From Syntrophus sp. (in: bacteria) (GTDB taxonomy: Bacteria; Desulfobacterota; Syntrophia; Syntrophales; UBA8958), in assembly GCA_003451635.1 (NCBI GenBank), contig DMAT01000114.1:1-15913 (forward strand): DNA of 15,913 bases, given 5' to 3'. The translations under genes were made by a program, and so were the position numbers. Every line of letters starts with the position of its first letter. Position 1 is the stretch's first letter. The notes under the pieces were generated by a model. That model ran no database searches. It saw only the letters and a program-made list of their open reading frames with translations, and was not told the origin of the DNA. Of this stretch, positions 1 to 8,223 are shown piece by piece.

Positions 1-639
1 CGTTAACTCAAGAATCTTTCCAATCTCTTTCATCGTACATTCTTCGTAATAATATAGCGCAACGACCAATCTTTCCTTTTTAGGCAACTGGTCAATGGCG
101 CTTTTCAACCCTTCCCTCAGCTCCCCGGTGGCAAATATTTCATAAGGGTCCTGCTTCTCAATAACTTTTATTACCCCTTGTTTATCGACACTTTCAAGAT
201 AATCGGGAGGCAGATCCTCAACACTGATCACGCCTATATATTTCGTGTCATCAAGTAGCCGGAAGTATTCCTCAAGGTCGATGCCGAGATGTTTTGCTAC
301 TTCTTCATCATCAGGGGGACGTCCGAGCTGTTTCTGCAATGTTAAGAATGCCTTCTCCAATTTGGTGTCTTTAGCTCGAACGGAGCGAGGCACCCAGTCG
401 CCTGCCCTCAGTTCATCGAGGACGGCGCCGCGAATCCGGAATTTTGCAAAAGTTTCAAACTGGACATTCCTCGTGTCATCATACTTTTCCAACGCTCCCA
501 TGAGCCCGATCATGCCCACATTAATGAACGACTCTTTGTCTGAATGATCAATGGGCAGTTTTGCCGTCATCCTTGACACGATATTCTTCACAAGGGGAGT
601 ATACTTCAGGATGAGACGATCCCGTTCCTTTCTATCCAT
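1..639 (-). CDS. fliA: Flagellar sigma factor FliA (sigma-28/WhiG family), 3' end cut by window edge
   Basis: An open frame of 213 codons starts at the ATG at 637-639 and runs off the left edge without a stop. It encodes the late flagellar sigma factor, which directs RNA polymerase to flagellin, motor and chemotaxis promoters once the hook is built. Residues 1-90 are region 2: LILKYTPLVKNIVSRM near the N terminus, then VGMIGLMGALEKYD, FETFAKFRIRGAVLDELR and DWVPRSVR, the last typical of FliA. Region 3 follows (GRPPDDEEVAKHLGI). Region 4 begins at about residue 181 (AIDQLPKKERLVVALYY, then CTMKEIGKIL) and is cut within its DNA-recognition helix. The start overlaps the flhG stop by 8 bases (ATGGATAG), with AGGA just upstream, so translation is probably coupled. 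FliA lies at the distal end of the export operon. The C-terminal 20-40 residues are missing only because the window ends. Confidence 0.95.
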   Translation of the reverse strand, partial: MDRKERDRLILKYTPLVKNIVSRMTAKLPIDHSDKESFINVGMIGLMGALEKYDDTRNVQFETFAKFRIRGAVLDELRAGDWVPRSVRAKDTKLEKAFLTLQKQLGRPPDDEEVAKHLGIDLEEYFRLLDDTKYIGVISVEDLPPDYLESVDKQGVIKVIEKQDPYEIFATGELREGLKSAIDQLPKKERLVVALYYYEECTMKEIGKILELT

Positions 640-1537
640 GATCCTGTCCGATAACCGAATCTCCAAAGAAGACGACGCTTCCTTCTTCTTGTACCTCCGG
701 CTTCTCTTTTAAGAGTTTCTCTGCAATCTGACGTAGACACCTGCTCCCAACTGATGAAGGATACAACTCCATTAAGGCTTTCTGCCTTTTCACCGCCTCC
801 TGACATTTTTCATCGTCTAAAACAAATCCCAAATATTCCAGATGTATGTTCAAGAAATGATCGGTAACTGTTCTGAGGCGACCGAATACCTCCTTAGCCT
901 CGTTGGAAGATCGAACCATATTGACGATCAACTGAAATCGTTTCTTCGCGTAGTTTTTGTGCAGAATCTTCATCAGGGCATAGGCATCGGTGATGGACGG
1001 AGGCTCCGGAGTAGTAACGACAATAATTTCTTTAGCCGCCATATTAAAATACATCACATTCGCAGCAATGCCTGCGGCCGTGTCGATAAGCATAAAATCA
1101 GGTCGATCCTTGAGACGATTGATTTCATCAATAAGGGTCAGCTTGTGCCCTTTGGAAAGATCCGCCATATCGGCGATTCCTGACGACGACGGCAGGATCA
1201 TGATCCCCCCGGGACCTTTTATGATTATTTCGGCAAGGGTTTTCTGACCATTCAGCAGGTGATAAAGATTATATTTCGGCGTCAAACCAAGAATAAGATC
1301 GATATTGGCAAGTCCCGTATCGGCATCCAATATGAGGGTCTTTTGATCCATGGAAGACAGTGCATAGGCCAAATTTGCGGCGATGTTCGTTTTACCGACG
1401 CCTCCTTTTCCGCTTGTTATGGCAATCACACGAATGGATTCCTGCTTGGGTATTTTCTCATGCAGCGAACCCGCCTCGGTGTTCTTCTTTACTTCCTGCT
1501 GTTTCTTCATTTTTCTAAGCGAAGTCGCTTGATCCAC
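632..1537 (-). CDS. flhG: Flagellar number regulator FlhG/FleN (MinD-like ATPase)
   Basis: This is a 301-residue MinD/ParA-type ATPase that limits flagellar number and works against FlhF at the cell pole. The deviant Walker A motif GKGGVGKT is at about residues 43-50, followed by LDADTGLANIDLILGL at about 70-85 and the switch-like DFMLIDTAAGI. The N terminus reads DQATSLRK, matching the DQAxxLR motif known in FlhG proteins to stimulate FlhF GTPase. I chose the GTG at 1535-1537 because it places this motif at the very start and has GAGG about 8 bases upstream. A GTG three codons earlier (1546) is open but lies directly on that Shine-Dalgarno sequence. The gene follows flhF by 16 bases and overlaps fliA by 8. 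The family is clear; only the start is uncertain. Confidence 0.93.
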   Translation of the reverse strand: MDQATSLRKMKKQQEVKKNTEAGSLHEKIPKQESIRVIAITSGKGGVGKTNIAANLAYALSSMDQKTLILDADTGLANIDLILGLTPKYNLYHLLNGQKTLAEIIIKGPGGIMILPSSSGIADMADLSKGHKLTLIDEINRLKDRPDFMLIDTAAGIAANVMYFNMAAKEIIVVTTPEPPSITDAYALMKILHKNYAKKRFQLIVNMVRSSNEAKEVFGRLRTVTDHFLNIHLEYLGFVLDDEKCQEAVKRQKALMELYPSSVGSRCLRQIAEKLLKEKPEVQEEGSVVFFGDSVIGQDHG

Positions 1538-1553
1538 CGTAAGCACCTCATTA

Positions 1554-2714
1554 TTAATGCATTGAATTATTTACAATTAATTTCGCTAATTTTTCAGGTG
1601 TCGCGTTTTCAATATCTTGTGGCACATTCTGCCCATTGGTTAAGTAACCGACCGGTTTTCCGGCATGGCGTACAAGGTCGTAGATGACGCCATATCGGCT
1701 GCATTCATCCACTTTGGTTAGAATGAGATTGTCGTATCCCGTCAGGCGATAATAATTCTCTGTCTCAAGCAGATGATCTCTCGACATCGATGGACTCAGC
1801 AACAGGTTTATCTCAGCGCCAGTATCCTTGGAAAATGTTTCATGAATATGCTTAATGAATTCTGCATCATTCGGCGACCTTCCGGGGGTGTCTACAAGAA
1901 TGACATCTGCGTCTGACAATGCTTTCAAGCTTTTTTCAAAACTGATTTTACTGGTTGCCACTTGCAAGGGGACATCAATAATTTTTGCATAAACCTTCAA
2001 TTGTTCCACTGCGGCAATCCGGAACGTGTCCATGGTGATAAGCCCAACCTTCTTTCTTTTATCGACACAAAAACTTGCCGCCAATTTTGCCAGGGTGGTC
2101 GTTTTCCCAACGCCCGTGGGGCCGATAAATGCCTTTATTCTTCTTGTTTTGGATATTCCTTCATTTTTTGAGAGAGATAAGGCGATGGTTTTTTCGGCTA
2201 GTTTTAGGCAAGAAACATAGTCCTTTTCAGGAAGACGGCCCTTTCTCATTTCATCAATAATGTGACATGTTTTACCTTTAGAAATACCGTTGGCAGTCAA
2301 AGTCTGGTACATTTTTGCCAAATGCTCGCTTTCTTGCCTGAATCTGGCCAAACCAATTACATCAACAAGTAATTCCACATTATCTTTCAGACTTTTTATC
2401 TCTTCACGGATGTCATTAGCCGGTCCCATTTTCTCAAGCATCCGCTGAATCTCGACGTATTGATGAACGACATCTCCCTGGGGCAAGCCAAAGGGTCCAT
2501 TTCTTCTTTCCCCATCTTGCTCTTTGCACCACACCCGCCCGGGAATATGATTATTTAATTCCGTGATATCGATGGCGGCAATGACCTCAATTTTCGGTGG
2601 ATTCGAATGCTTGATCGTCTTCGTCGATAAAATAATCGCCTCCGGTCCGAGATCGTTCTTGATTTGCTGCATGGCATCCTGAATTTTTTGGACTTCGTAT
2701 CTTTTTATCTGCAT
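1554..2714 (-). CDS. flhF: Flagellar biosynthesis GTPase FlhF (SRP-type)
   Basis: This 386-residue SRP-family GTPase places the flagellum, usually at the pole, and recruits early basal-body parts. The N-terminal segment MQIKRYEVQKIQDAM...DLGPEAIILS is the typical FlhF B-domain start. The NG domain has the P-loop GPTGVGKTT at about residues 198-206, DTFRIAAVEQL at about 229, DTPGRS at about 275-280 (DTAGRS is commoner) and TKVDE at about 333. It ends with the LTNGQNVPQDIE stretch typical of SRP GTPases. I chose the ATG at 2712-2714 because it matches the family N terminus and has GGAG 8-9 bases upstream. An in-frame ATG at 2753 would add 13 residues inside flhA. Only one base separates the flhA stop from this start, so coupling is likely. 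Confidence 0.95.
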   Translation of the reverse strand: MQIKRYEVQKIQDAMQQIKNDLGPEAIILSTKTIKHSNPPKIEVIAAIDITELNNHIPGRVWCKEQDGERRNGPFGLPQGDVVHQYVEIQRMLEKMGPANDIREEIKSLKDNVELLVDVIGLARFRQESEHLAKMYQTLTANGISKGKTCHIIDEMRKGRLPEKDYVSCLKLAEKTIALSLSKNEGISKTRRIKAFIGPTGVGKTTTLAKLAASFCVDKRKKVGLITMDTFRIAAVEQLKVYAKIIDVPLQVATSKISFEKSLKALSDADVILVDTPGRSPNDAEFIKHIHETFSKDTGAEINLLLSPSMSRDHLLETENYYRLTGYDNLILTKVDECSRYGVIYDLVRHAGKPVGYLTNGQNVPQDIENATPEKLAKLIVNNSMH

Positions 2715-2715
2715 C

Positions 2716-4800
2716 CTATATCTCCACCATTCCAAAAGATGTGATATTTGCATCCCTTGTTAATTCGTTATGAGAAATGACACATACATGGGGAAAAAAC
2801 TTTTCTACAATCTTCCTGAAATGCGTTCTGATGTTCGGAGAACAGAGTAGTAGCGGCTGATATCCCTTCGAGGTAAAGTCTGTTACGTAATTCTGGATGC
2901 TCGTCATAATAAGCTTGATTGTATTGGGGTCAGGGGTGATGAACGATTCATGTTCACCATGCTGAATGGATCGCTGGATGAGATCCTCTATATCCGGAGA
3001 AAGCATAATGACATTGACGTTTCCATTCTGGTCCTGATACTGTTTTGTGATTGCTCTCGAGAGCGACTGCCTGACATATCCCAACAGTATATCGATGTTC
3101 TTTGTCATCGGGACATAATCCGACAGGGTTTCGATAATGGTGAGGAGGTCGCGAATCGAGATTCGCTCCCGGAGCAGCCTTTGCAATACCTTCTGGAGGA
3201 TCGCAATGGAAATCACCTTCGGCACGAGATCCTCGACGACCTTGCCATGTGTCTTGGACAAGTTATCAAGCAAGGACTGAACTTCCTGCCTGCCGATCAG
3301 GTCTTCGACGTTTGTCCGGATAATCTCTGTCAGGTGGGTGGTAATTACCGTGGACGGATCGACGACAACAACCCCCTTTGCCTGAACCGCATCTTTGTCC
3401 TTATCTGGAATCCACACGGCAGGGAGACCAAAAGCCGGCTCTTTAGTTTCGATACCTCTAATTTTGTGAGCAGGATCATCGGGCGTTATTGCCAACTGGT
3501 ACCCGGGCATCAACTCGCCTCTGGCCATTTCAATCCCCTTAATCAAAAAAATGTATTCATTGGGTTTGATCTGAAGATTGTCCCGAATATGAATGGACGG
3601 AACGACAAATCCAATTTCGAGGGCCAGTTGTTTTCGCAGCGCCTTGATGCGACCAAGCAACTCTCCGCCCTGTGCAGAATCCACAAGGGGGATCAGGCCG
3701 TAACCGACCTCGAGGCCGAGAGGATCAAGGGGCGTCAGGACATCTATCGCCTCTGCAGCAGGCGCGGCTACCGCCGTCTGTATCGTCTCCAGTTCATCGG
3801 TATCTTCTTGTGGTTTTCCGATAAGTTTATAGGCCAAAACGGCAAACATGAAGGCGACCACCAGAAAGGATACTTTAGGCATGCCGGGAACCATGGCGAT
3901 AACAAAGACGACAAAAGCAGTAAGTGTTATGACTTTGGGGTTATTGAACAACTGACCCGTCAGTTCCTGTCCCAGGTCTGTTGAAGCAGATGTGCGTGTC
4001 ACCAGAATTCCGGCTGCCGTCGAGACGATCAGGGCAGGAATCTGTGTTACAAGGCCATCGCCTATGGACAGGAGTGAATATGTGCGAGCAGCATCAGCAA
4101 CATTCATGTCGTGCTGCAGGACACCGATGATCAAGCCTCCGAGGAGATTGACCATAACGATGATTATTCCGGCAATGGCATCGCCCCTGACAAACTTGCT
4201 CGCCCCGTCCATGGCGCCATGAAAATTTGCCTCATCTTCAACTTCTTTGCGCCTCTTCCTGGCTACCGTATCCGTAATCATCCCCGCATTGAGATCGGCG
4301 TCGATACTCATCTGCTTTCCCGGCATGGAATCCAAGGTAAATCTTGCTGCTACTTCAGCGATTCTGGTCGCCCCTTTTGTTATAACAATAAAATTGATGA
4401 GCACCAGAACTGAAAAGACGATAAAACCTATAACATAGTTGCCGCCGACAACAAAAGACCCGAAGGCCTTAATAACCTGACCTGCGGCATCTGTGCCCTT
4501 GTCGCCGTGAAGAAGAATAAGCCGTGTGGAAGCTACGTTCAGAGAAAGGCGCAGCAGGGTAACTATCAACAGGACGGAAGGAAATACTGAAAAATCCAGG
4601 GGCTTTAGTACATACAGGGACATAAGCAGAATCACGATGCTAACGGCGATGCTAATGGCGAGCAGGATATCCAGGACAATGGTGGGCAGGGGAACCATCA
4701 TGACCGTCAAAATACCTACAACTCCCAACGCCAGCATGGCGCCGCTGCTTCTTATGAGTTCCGAAAAAAAATTATTTCTCAGTGCGTATGATTCAGCCAT
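2716..4800 (-). CDS. flhA: Flagellar export gate protein FlhA
   Basis: This 694-residue protein is the large export-gate component of the flagellar type III secretion system. It couples proton flow to export and docks chaperone-substrate complexes. Residues 1 to about 330 are rich in membrane helices, and the remainder is the soluble C-terminal domain facing the cytoplasm. The FHIPEP family signature is present at about residues 146-168 (RIAEVAARFTLDSMPGKQM, then SIDAD), followed by MDGASKFVRGDA at about 197-208. Length is normal for the family. The ATG at 4798-4800 lies inside flhB, giving a 22-base overlap, with GGTGGAAG as a likely ribosome-binding site in the flhB coding sequence. This implies translational coupling. 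No key region appears to be missing. Confidence 0.97.
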   Translation of the reverse strand: MAESYALRNNFFSELIRSSGAMLALGVVGILTVMMVPLPTIVLDILLAISIAVSIVILLMSLYVLKPLDFSVFPSVLLIVTLLRLSLNVASTRLILLHGDKGTDAAGQVIKAFGSFVVGGNYVIGFIVFSVLVLINFIVITKGATRIAEVAARFTLDSMPGKQMSIDADLNAGMITDTVARKRRKEVEDEANFHGAMDGASKFVRGDAIAGIIIVMVNLLGGLIIGVLQHDMNVADAARTYSLLSIGDGLVTQIPALIVSTAAGILVTRTSASTDLGQELTGQLFNNPKVITLTAFVVFVIAMVPGMPKVSFLVVAFMFAVLAYKLIGKPQEDTDELETIQTAVAAPAAEAIDVLTPLDPLGLEVGYGLIPLVDSAQGGELLGRIKALRKQLALEIGFVVPSIHIRDNLQIKPNEYIFLIKGIEMARGELMPGYQLAITPDDPAHKIRGIETKEPAFGLPAVWIPDKDKDAVQAKGVVVVDPSTVITTHLTEIIRTNVEDLIGRQEVQSLLDNLSKTHGKVVEDLVPKVISIAILQKVLQRLLRERISIRDLLTIIETLSDYVPMTKNIDILLGYVRQSLSRAITKQYQDQNGNVNVIMLSPDIEDLIQRSIQHGEHESFITPDPNTIKLIMTSIQNYVTDFTSKGYQPLLLCSPNIRTHFRKIVEKFFPHVCVISHNELTRDANITSFGMVEI

Positions 4801-5876
4801 TGAGGTTCTTCCACCACCGATTTATTTTTAATTCCATAAACATAAGCAAGGATCTCAGCTACCGCCCGGTAAAGATTTTCCGGTATCACATCGTCTATGT
4901 CTACTAGCTTATACAATACTTGTGCCACCAATTTATTTTCAACCACGGGGACGCCGTGCGCCCTGGCAACTTCTTTAATTTTCTCCGCAATGAAGTCCAT
5001 TCCTTTCGCCAAAACGACGGGGGCCATCATCTTATCCGTATCATATCTGATGGCTATCGCAATATGGGTCGGATTCGTAATGACCACATCAGCTTTGGGT
5101 ACGCTCGCCATCATTCTCTTTCTTGCGGCGTCTCTTTGCAGCCGCCTGATACGTCCCTTGACAAGCGGATCTCCCTCTGATTGCTTGTTTTCTTCTTTCA
5201 CCTCCTGCTTTGACATTTTGATACTTTTTTCATGTTCCCACTTTTGGTAAGCGAAATCGAGGACGGCGACGATAATCAACAATAAGCACACATTGGCGAT
5301 GATAATGTAGGAATTGCGTCCGATAAAAGAAAATATCTGCCAAAGGTCCTGATTCATGAGGGGGACAACCTGATGCAAGCTCGACTTCACGGAAAGGTAG
5401 GCAACCAGGGAAACAATCGTTACTTTTAAGATATTTTTGATAAATTCAACGATTGACCTAGTCCCTAACAATTTTTTCAGGCCTTTTATCGGGTCGAGTT
5501 TCGAGAGTTTTGGGGCAATGGCTTCCGCCGAAAAGATGAATCCCGTCTGGAGTATATTCGAAAATAATGAGGCAATGACAACCGTCAGCATCAGTGGATA
5601 GAGGATATAGAAGAATTGCAGCGTCAATTCCGCAGCAAGCGCCGTTATCTCATTCGGAGAAAAGCTCATGGAAGACGCCCGGTGAAGATTTTTTGACAGC
5701 ATCGTCATAATCTTCTTCAACATGTCGGAGGCGTTGAAATAGAAATAGATGAGAGCTGCACCCAGGACGGCAACGGAGGTTAGATCCCTGCTTTTTGCAA
5801 CCTGCCCTTTATCTTTTGATTCAGATCTGCGTTTCGGGGTTGCTTCTTCAGTACGTTCCTGATTTTCTTCCGCCAT
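4779..5876 (-). CDS. flhB: Flagellar export switch protein FlhB
   Basis: This 365-residue inner-membrane protein switches the export apparatus from rod/hook substrates to filament substrates. The N terminus has the family signature ERTEEATPKRRSESKDKGQV. Four hydrophobic segments follow at about residues 33-50, 87-110, 147-165 and 188-210, then a basic linker. The autocleavage motif NPTH is at residues 268-271, essentially where it lies in Salmonella FlhB (269-272), with the usual AIAIRY following. I chose the ATG at 5874-5876, which has AGGA about 9 bases upstream. A TTG three codons earlier is possible but less likely. The stop overlaps flhA by 22 bases. FlhB is known to respond to FliK, whose gene ends at the right edge of this window. 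Confidence 0.96.
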   Translation of the reverse strand: MAEENQERTEEATPKRRSESKDKGQVAKSRDLTSVAVLGAALIYFYFNASDMLKKIMTMLSKNLHRASSMSFSPNEITALAAELTLQFFYILYPLMLTVVIASLFSNILQTGFIFSAEAIAPKLSKLDPIKGLKKLLGTRSIVEFIKNILKVTIVSLVAYLSVKSSLHQVVPLMNQDLWQIFSFIGRNSYIIIANVCLLLIIVAVLDFAYQKWEHEKSIKMSKQEVKEENKQSEGDPLVKGRIRRLQRDAARKRMMASVPKADVVITNPTHIAIAIRYDTDKMMAPVVLAKGMDFIAEKIKEVARAHGVPVVENKLVAQVLYKLVDIDDVIPENLYRAVAEILAYVYGIKNKSVVEEPQWLNHTH

Positions 5877-5913
5877 GACAGCCAATCCTGGTCTTGTTCA
5901 GTGAAAATATATT

Positions 5914-6693
5914 TTACATCAAGAGCATCAGTTGTCGTATATCCGCCGGCAGTTGGTGAAAGACTGTGCCTAACCAGTTGATGAATAGAGGGATGGAAAG
6001 ACCGAGGAAGAAAAACCCTACCGCAATCTGCAAGGGAAAACCGACAATAAAGACGTTGATCTGGGGAACTGTTCTGGCGATAATCCCCAGACCGACATTG
6101 ACAAATATCATCACGGCCATAATCGGAGCGCTGATTTTTACGGCGATGACAAATAACTCTCTCGTATAATTAAAAAGCATCTCCATTAGAGGACCTGAAA
6201 ATGAAAACCCAAGGGGCGGAATGCTTCTATAGCTCTCAACGATGGCGTTTATAAAGATATGGTGACCATCGACAAACAAGAAAACGATCATCGCTATTAG
6301 ATACTGAAATTCCGCCAATGCGGATATTTGTACATTAGAAAGCGGGTCGAGAACGCTCGCCATGGAGAACCCCATTTGAAAGCCTATCAGTTCTCCCGCC
6401 GCCTGGACGCCGGCAAAGATACACCTTGCCACAAAACCAATAATGATTCCTATCAAGACTTCCCCCGCCATGCCAATGACCATTGAGATAAAATTTGAGG
6501 TGACGGGAGGCAAAGCATCCGTTTTCAAGAATGGATAGACAATTACTGCCAGGATTAGACCAAAACCGACCTTGACCCTTGCGGGAACAGTACGGTCGCC
6601 AAACACGGGAATCATGACGATCATCGCAGTTATGCGAAGAAATACAAGGGAAAATGAACTAATTTGCTGTAAACTGAGAACGGGAAGCTGCAA
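5914..6693 (-). CDS. fliR: Flagellar export gate protein FliR
   Basis: This 259-residue, strongly hydrophobic protein is the FliR subunit of the FliP-FliQ-FliR export gate, a helical assembly that forms the secretion channel. Typical features are the N-terminal FLRITAMIVMIPVFGDRTVP, the central GFQMGFSMASVLDPLSN and the late PQINVFIVGFPLQIAVG. Length is normal. The start is TTG at 6691-6693. An in-frame stop lies two codons upstream, so a longer protein is excluded, and AAGGAG sits about 9 bases upstream. The nearby ATG, 7 bases upstream of the TTG, is in another frame. The gene follows fliQ by 19 bases and precedes flhB by 37. Confidence 0.95.
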   Translation of the reverse strand: MQLPVLSLQQISSFSLVFLRITAMIVMIPVFGDRTVPARVKVGFGLILAVIVYPFLKTDALPPVTSNFISMVIGMAGEVLIGIIIGFVARCIFAGVQAAGELIGFQMGFSMASVLDPLSNVQISALAEFQYLIAMIVFLFVDGHHIFINAIVESYRSIPPLGFSFSGPLMEMLFNYTRELFVIAVKISAPIMAVMIFVNVGLGIIARTVPQINVFIVGFPLQIAVGFFFLGLSIPLFINWLGTVFHQLPADIRQLMLLM

Positions 6694-6712
6694 GCTTCAT
6701 TGCTCCTTATAG

Positions 6713-6982
6713 TTACCTGACATAATTGGGGATGTTATTAAATATGTTGATAGTGAAGCTCATCAAAACATTCATCATCCATGGAAGAGCGGCCACCAGG
6801 GCAATTAAACAGGCCACTATTTTCGGGACAAAGACCAGAGTCATTTCCTGCACCTGGGTAACAGCCTGGATAAGGCTTACAAAAACACCTACGGCCAGAC
6901 CAACGATCAAGACAGGCGCTGATATCAGCAGCGTAATTCTGATTGTCTCCGCCATGACGCCCGTAACAAAATCTATGCTCAT
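6713..6982 (-). CDS. fliQ: Flagellar export gate protein FliQ
   Basis: This 89-residue protein has two long hydrophobic segments (about residues 14-40 and 50-75), as expected for FliQ, the small gate subunit that packs around FliP and FliR. Family features include LLISAPVLIVGLAVGVFVSL, then IQAVTQVQEMTL with FVPK, and the C-terminal stretch ending in NIPNYVR. The ATG at 6980-6982 has a strong AAGGAGAGG site upstream. It is separated from fliP by 57 bases, one of the wider gaps inside the operon, and that gap contains a small G+C-rich hairpin. Identification is secure from sequence, length and position between fliP and fliR. Confidence 0.95.
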   Translation of the reverse strand: MSIDFVTGVMAETIRITLLISAPVLIVGLAVGVFVSLIQAVTQVQEMTLVFVPKIVACLIALVAALPWMMNVLMSFTINIFNNIPNYVR

Positions 6983-7004
6983 ATATAACCTCTCCTTAAG
7001 ACAT

Positions 7005-7020
7005 ATCCCCGAAGCGGGGG
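7005..7020 (-). other. Intercistronic hairpin between fliP and fliQ
   Basis: On the minus strand the gap carries CCCCG-CTT-CGGGG (7007-7019), a 5-bp all-G/C stem with a 3-base loop. No T-run follows; the next bases lead into the fliQ ribosome-binding site AAGGAGAGG. It is therefore unlikely to be a terminator. It could modulate mRNA stability or differential expression of fliP and fliQ, but that is inference. Confidence 0.4.
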
Positions 7021-7039
7021 CATCGTAGTTTGAAAATAC

Positions 7040-7828
7040 CTAACGGAAACTCTGTACCAGGGAACCCACGATAAGGTGCCAACCATCAACCATGACAAAC
7101 AATAGGATCTTAAATGGTAAACTCATCATGACCGGGGGAAGCATCATCATTCCCATGGACAGGAGGACACTGGAAACCACCATATCAATAATGAAAAACG
7201 GCAAGAAGACCATAAACCCGATTTGAAAGGCCGTTTTTAGTTCGCTGATTACGAAAGCCGGAATCAACGTAGTTAGAGAAACGTCCTCCGGCTTGGCAGG
7301 TCTTTTTTCTTTGGCTATCTTCACAAAAAGGGCGAGATCTTTTTCTCGCGTCTGTTTCATCATAAAGCTTTTTATCGGCACGGCCGCCCTTTCCAAAGCC
7401 TCGTCACCGGATATTTGCTCCTCATAATAAGGTTTTAAAGCTTGCTGATTCACTTGTTGCCACACCGGGGCCATGATAAAAAAAGTTAGAAACATTGCCA
7501 AACCAATAATAATCTGGTTAGGAGGCACTTGCTGCGTGCCAAGGGCGTGTCTCAACAACGACAGGACCACGACGATACGTGTAAATGAGGTAAGCATTAG
7601 AAATATGGCAGGAGCGAGAGAAAGTACCGTGAGAATAAAAACCAGTTGGATAACCGTTGCTGCCTTTGCGGGCTGGTCAACGGATCCACCAATGTTCAGG
7701 CTCACATTAGGTATGGGCAGCGGTTCCGCAGAACTCGCCGTTCCCGCCAGGACAAAGAAAGAAAGGGCGATTAAGAGCGAAAGTATAAGGTATTCTCTGA
7801 TTGCGACTTTTGACATCATCTGCCCCAT
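7040..7828 (-). CDS. fliP: Flagellar export gate protein FliP
   Basis: This protein of up to 262 residues is the FliP subunit that forms the core pore of the flagellar export gate in the inner membrane. An N-terminal signal-peptide-like segment is visible (LILSLLIALSFFVLAGTASSA, cleavage likely after about residue 34); a cleaved signal peptide is typical of FliP. Hallmarks follow: FILTVLSLAPAIFLMLTSF, RIVVVLSLLRHALGTQQVPP, TLIPAFVISELKTAFQIGF and the C-terminal VDGWHLIVGSLVQSF. The listed start is the ATG at 7826-7828, overlapping fliO by 13 bases. Two more in-frame ATGs occur at codons 4 and 5, and the true start could be either. The change is three or four residues ahead of the signal segment. 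Confidence 0.95.
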   Translation of the reverse strand: MGQMMSKVAIREYLILSLLIALSFFVLAGTASSAEPLPIPNVSLNIGGSVDQPAKAATVIQLVFILTVLSLAPAIFLMLTSFTRIVVVLSLLRHALGTQQVPPNQIIIGLAMFLTFFIMAPVWQQVNQQALKPYYEEQISGDEALERAAVPIKSFMMKQTREKDLALFVKIAKEKRPAKPEDVSLTTLIPAFVISELKTAFQIGFMVFLPFFIIDMVVSSVLLSMGMMMLPPVMMSLPFKILLFVMVDGWHLIVGSLVQSFR

Positions 7829-8214
7829 CTGTTTCTCACTTTTTCAACCCAATTCTTAATGCGCAGGGGATATTCCTGCATGGCCTGTGCAGAAGGCATT
7901 CCCAGGGATTGCGACTTTTGCAGATTATACATTCTCTCGATAAGTGCGGGGTCGGTGATCTGGGTCAGCAGAGTCATCTGGCCGCTGGATACACCGACGA
8001 CAAGCATCTGACCGAGCACTTCGATCATCATGATACTGTGCTTGGGCCCAAGGTAGCGAGTCATGAGGATATTGATCGCGTTACCGTTATCTATCCCTGC
8101 GGGGGTGTGGCTAATGATTCTCTTCAATAAATACGCCGATGCGATCATCAGACCAAGAACAACCGCCAAGGCAAATAACATCTTTACAAAGGATACAATC
8201 AGTGAATACTCCAA
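7816..8214 (-). CDS. fliO: Flagellar protein FliO
   Basis: This 132-residue protein has one N-terminal membrane helix (about residues 8-30, VKMLFALAVVLGLMIASAYL) and a short cytoplasmic tail containing YLGPKHSIMMIEVLGQMLVV-like sequence, the conserved core of the FliO family. FliO assists assembly of the FliP ring and is the least conserved export protein, so position between fliN and fliP adds weight. The start is TTG at 8212-8214, preceded by GAGGTGACGGT, a good Shine-Dalgarno at normal spacing. The gene begins 9 bases after fliN and its stop overlaps fliP by 13 bases. Confidence 0.9.
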   Translation of the reverse strand: MEYSLIVSFVKMLFALAVVLGLMIASAYLLKRIISHTPAGIDNGNAINILMTRYLGPKHSIMMIEVLGQMLVVGVSSGQMTLLTQITDPALIERMYNLQKSQSLGMPSAQAMQEYPLRIKNWVEKVRNRWGR

Positions 8215-8223
8215 ACCGTCACC

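Noticed and set aside
842..1247. Plus-strand open frames opposite flhG
   Set aside because: They are antisense to conserved FlhG sequence and show no independent signals.
2715..2753. A 13-residue N-terminal extension of FlhF from the ATG at 2753
   Set aside because: It would lie inside flhA, lacks a good ribosome-binding site, and FlhF proteins begin at the MQIKRYE-type sequence.
2950..3984. A 344-codon open frame on the plus strand opposite flhA
   Set aside because: It lies wholly antisense to a highly conserved flhA, its translation resembles no protein family I know, and no promoter or ribosome-binding site supports it. Codon bias of flhA explains it.
7005..7020. The fliP-fliQ hairpin as a transcription terminator
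   Set aside because: There is no T-run after the stem, and essential export genes continue downstream without a visible new promoter.
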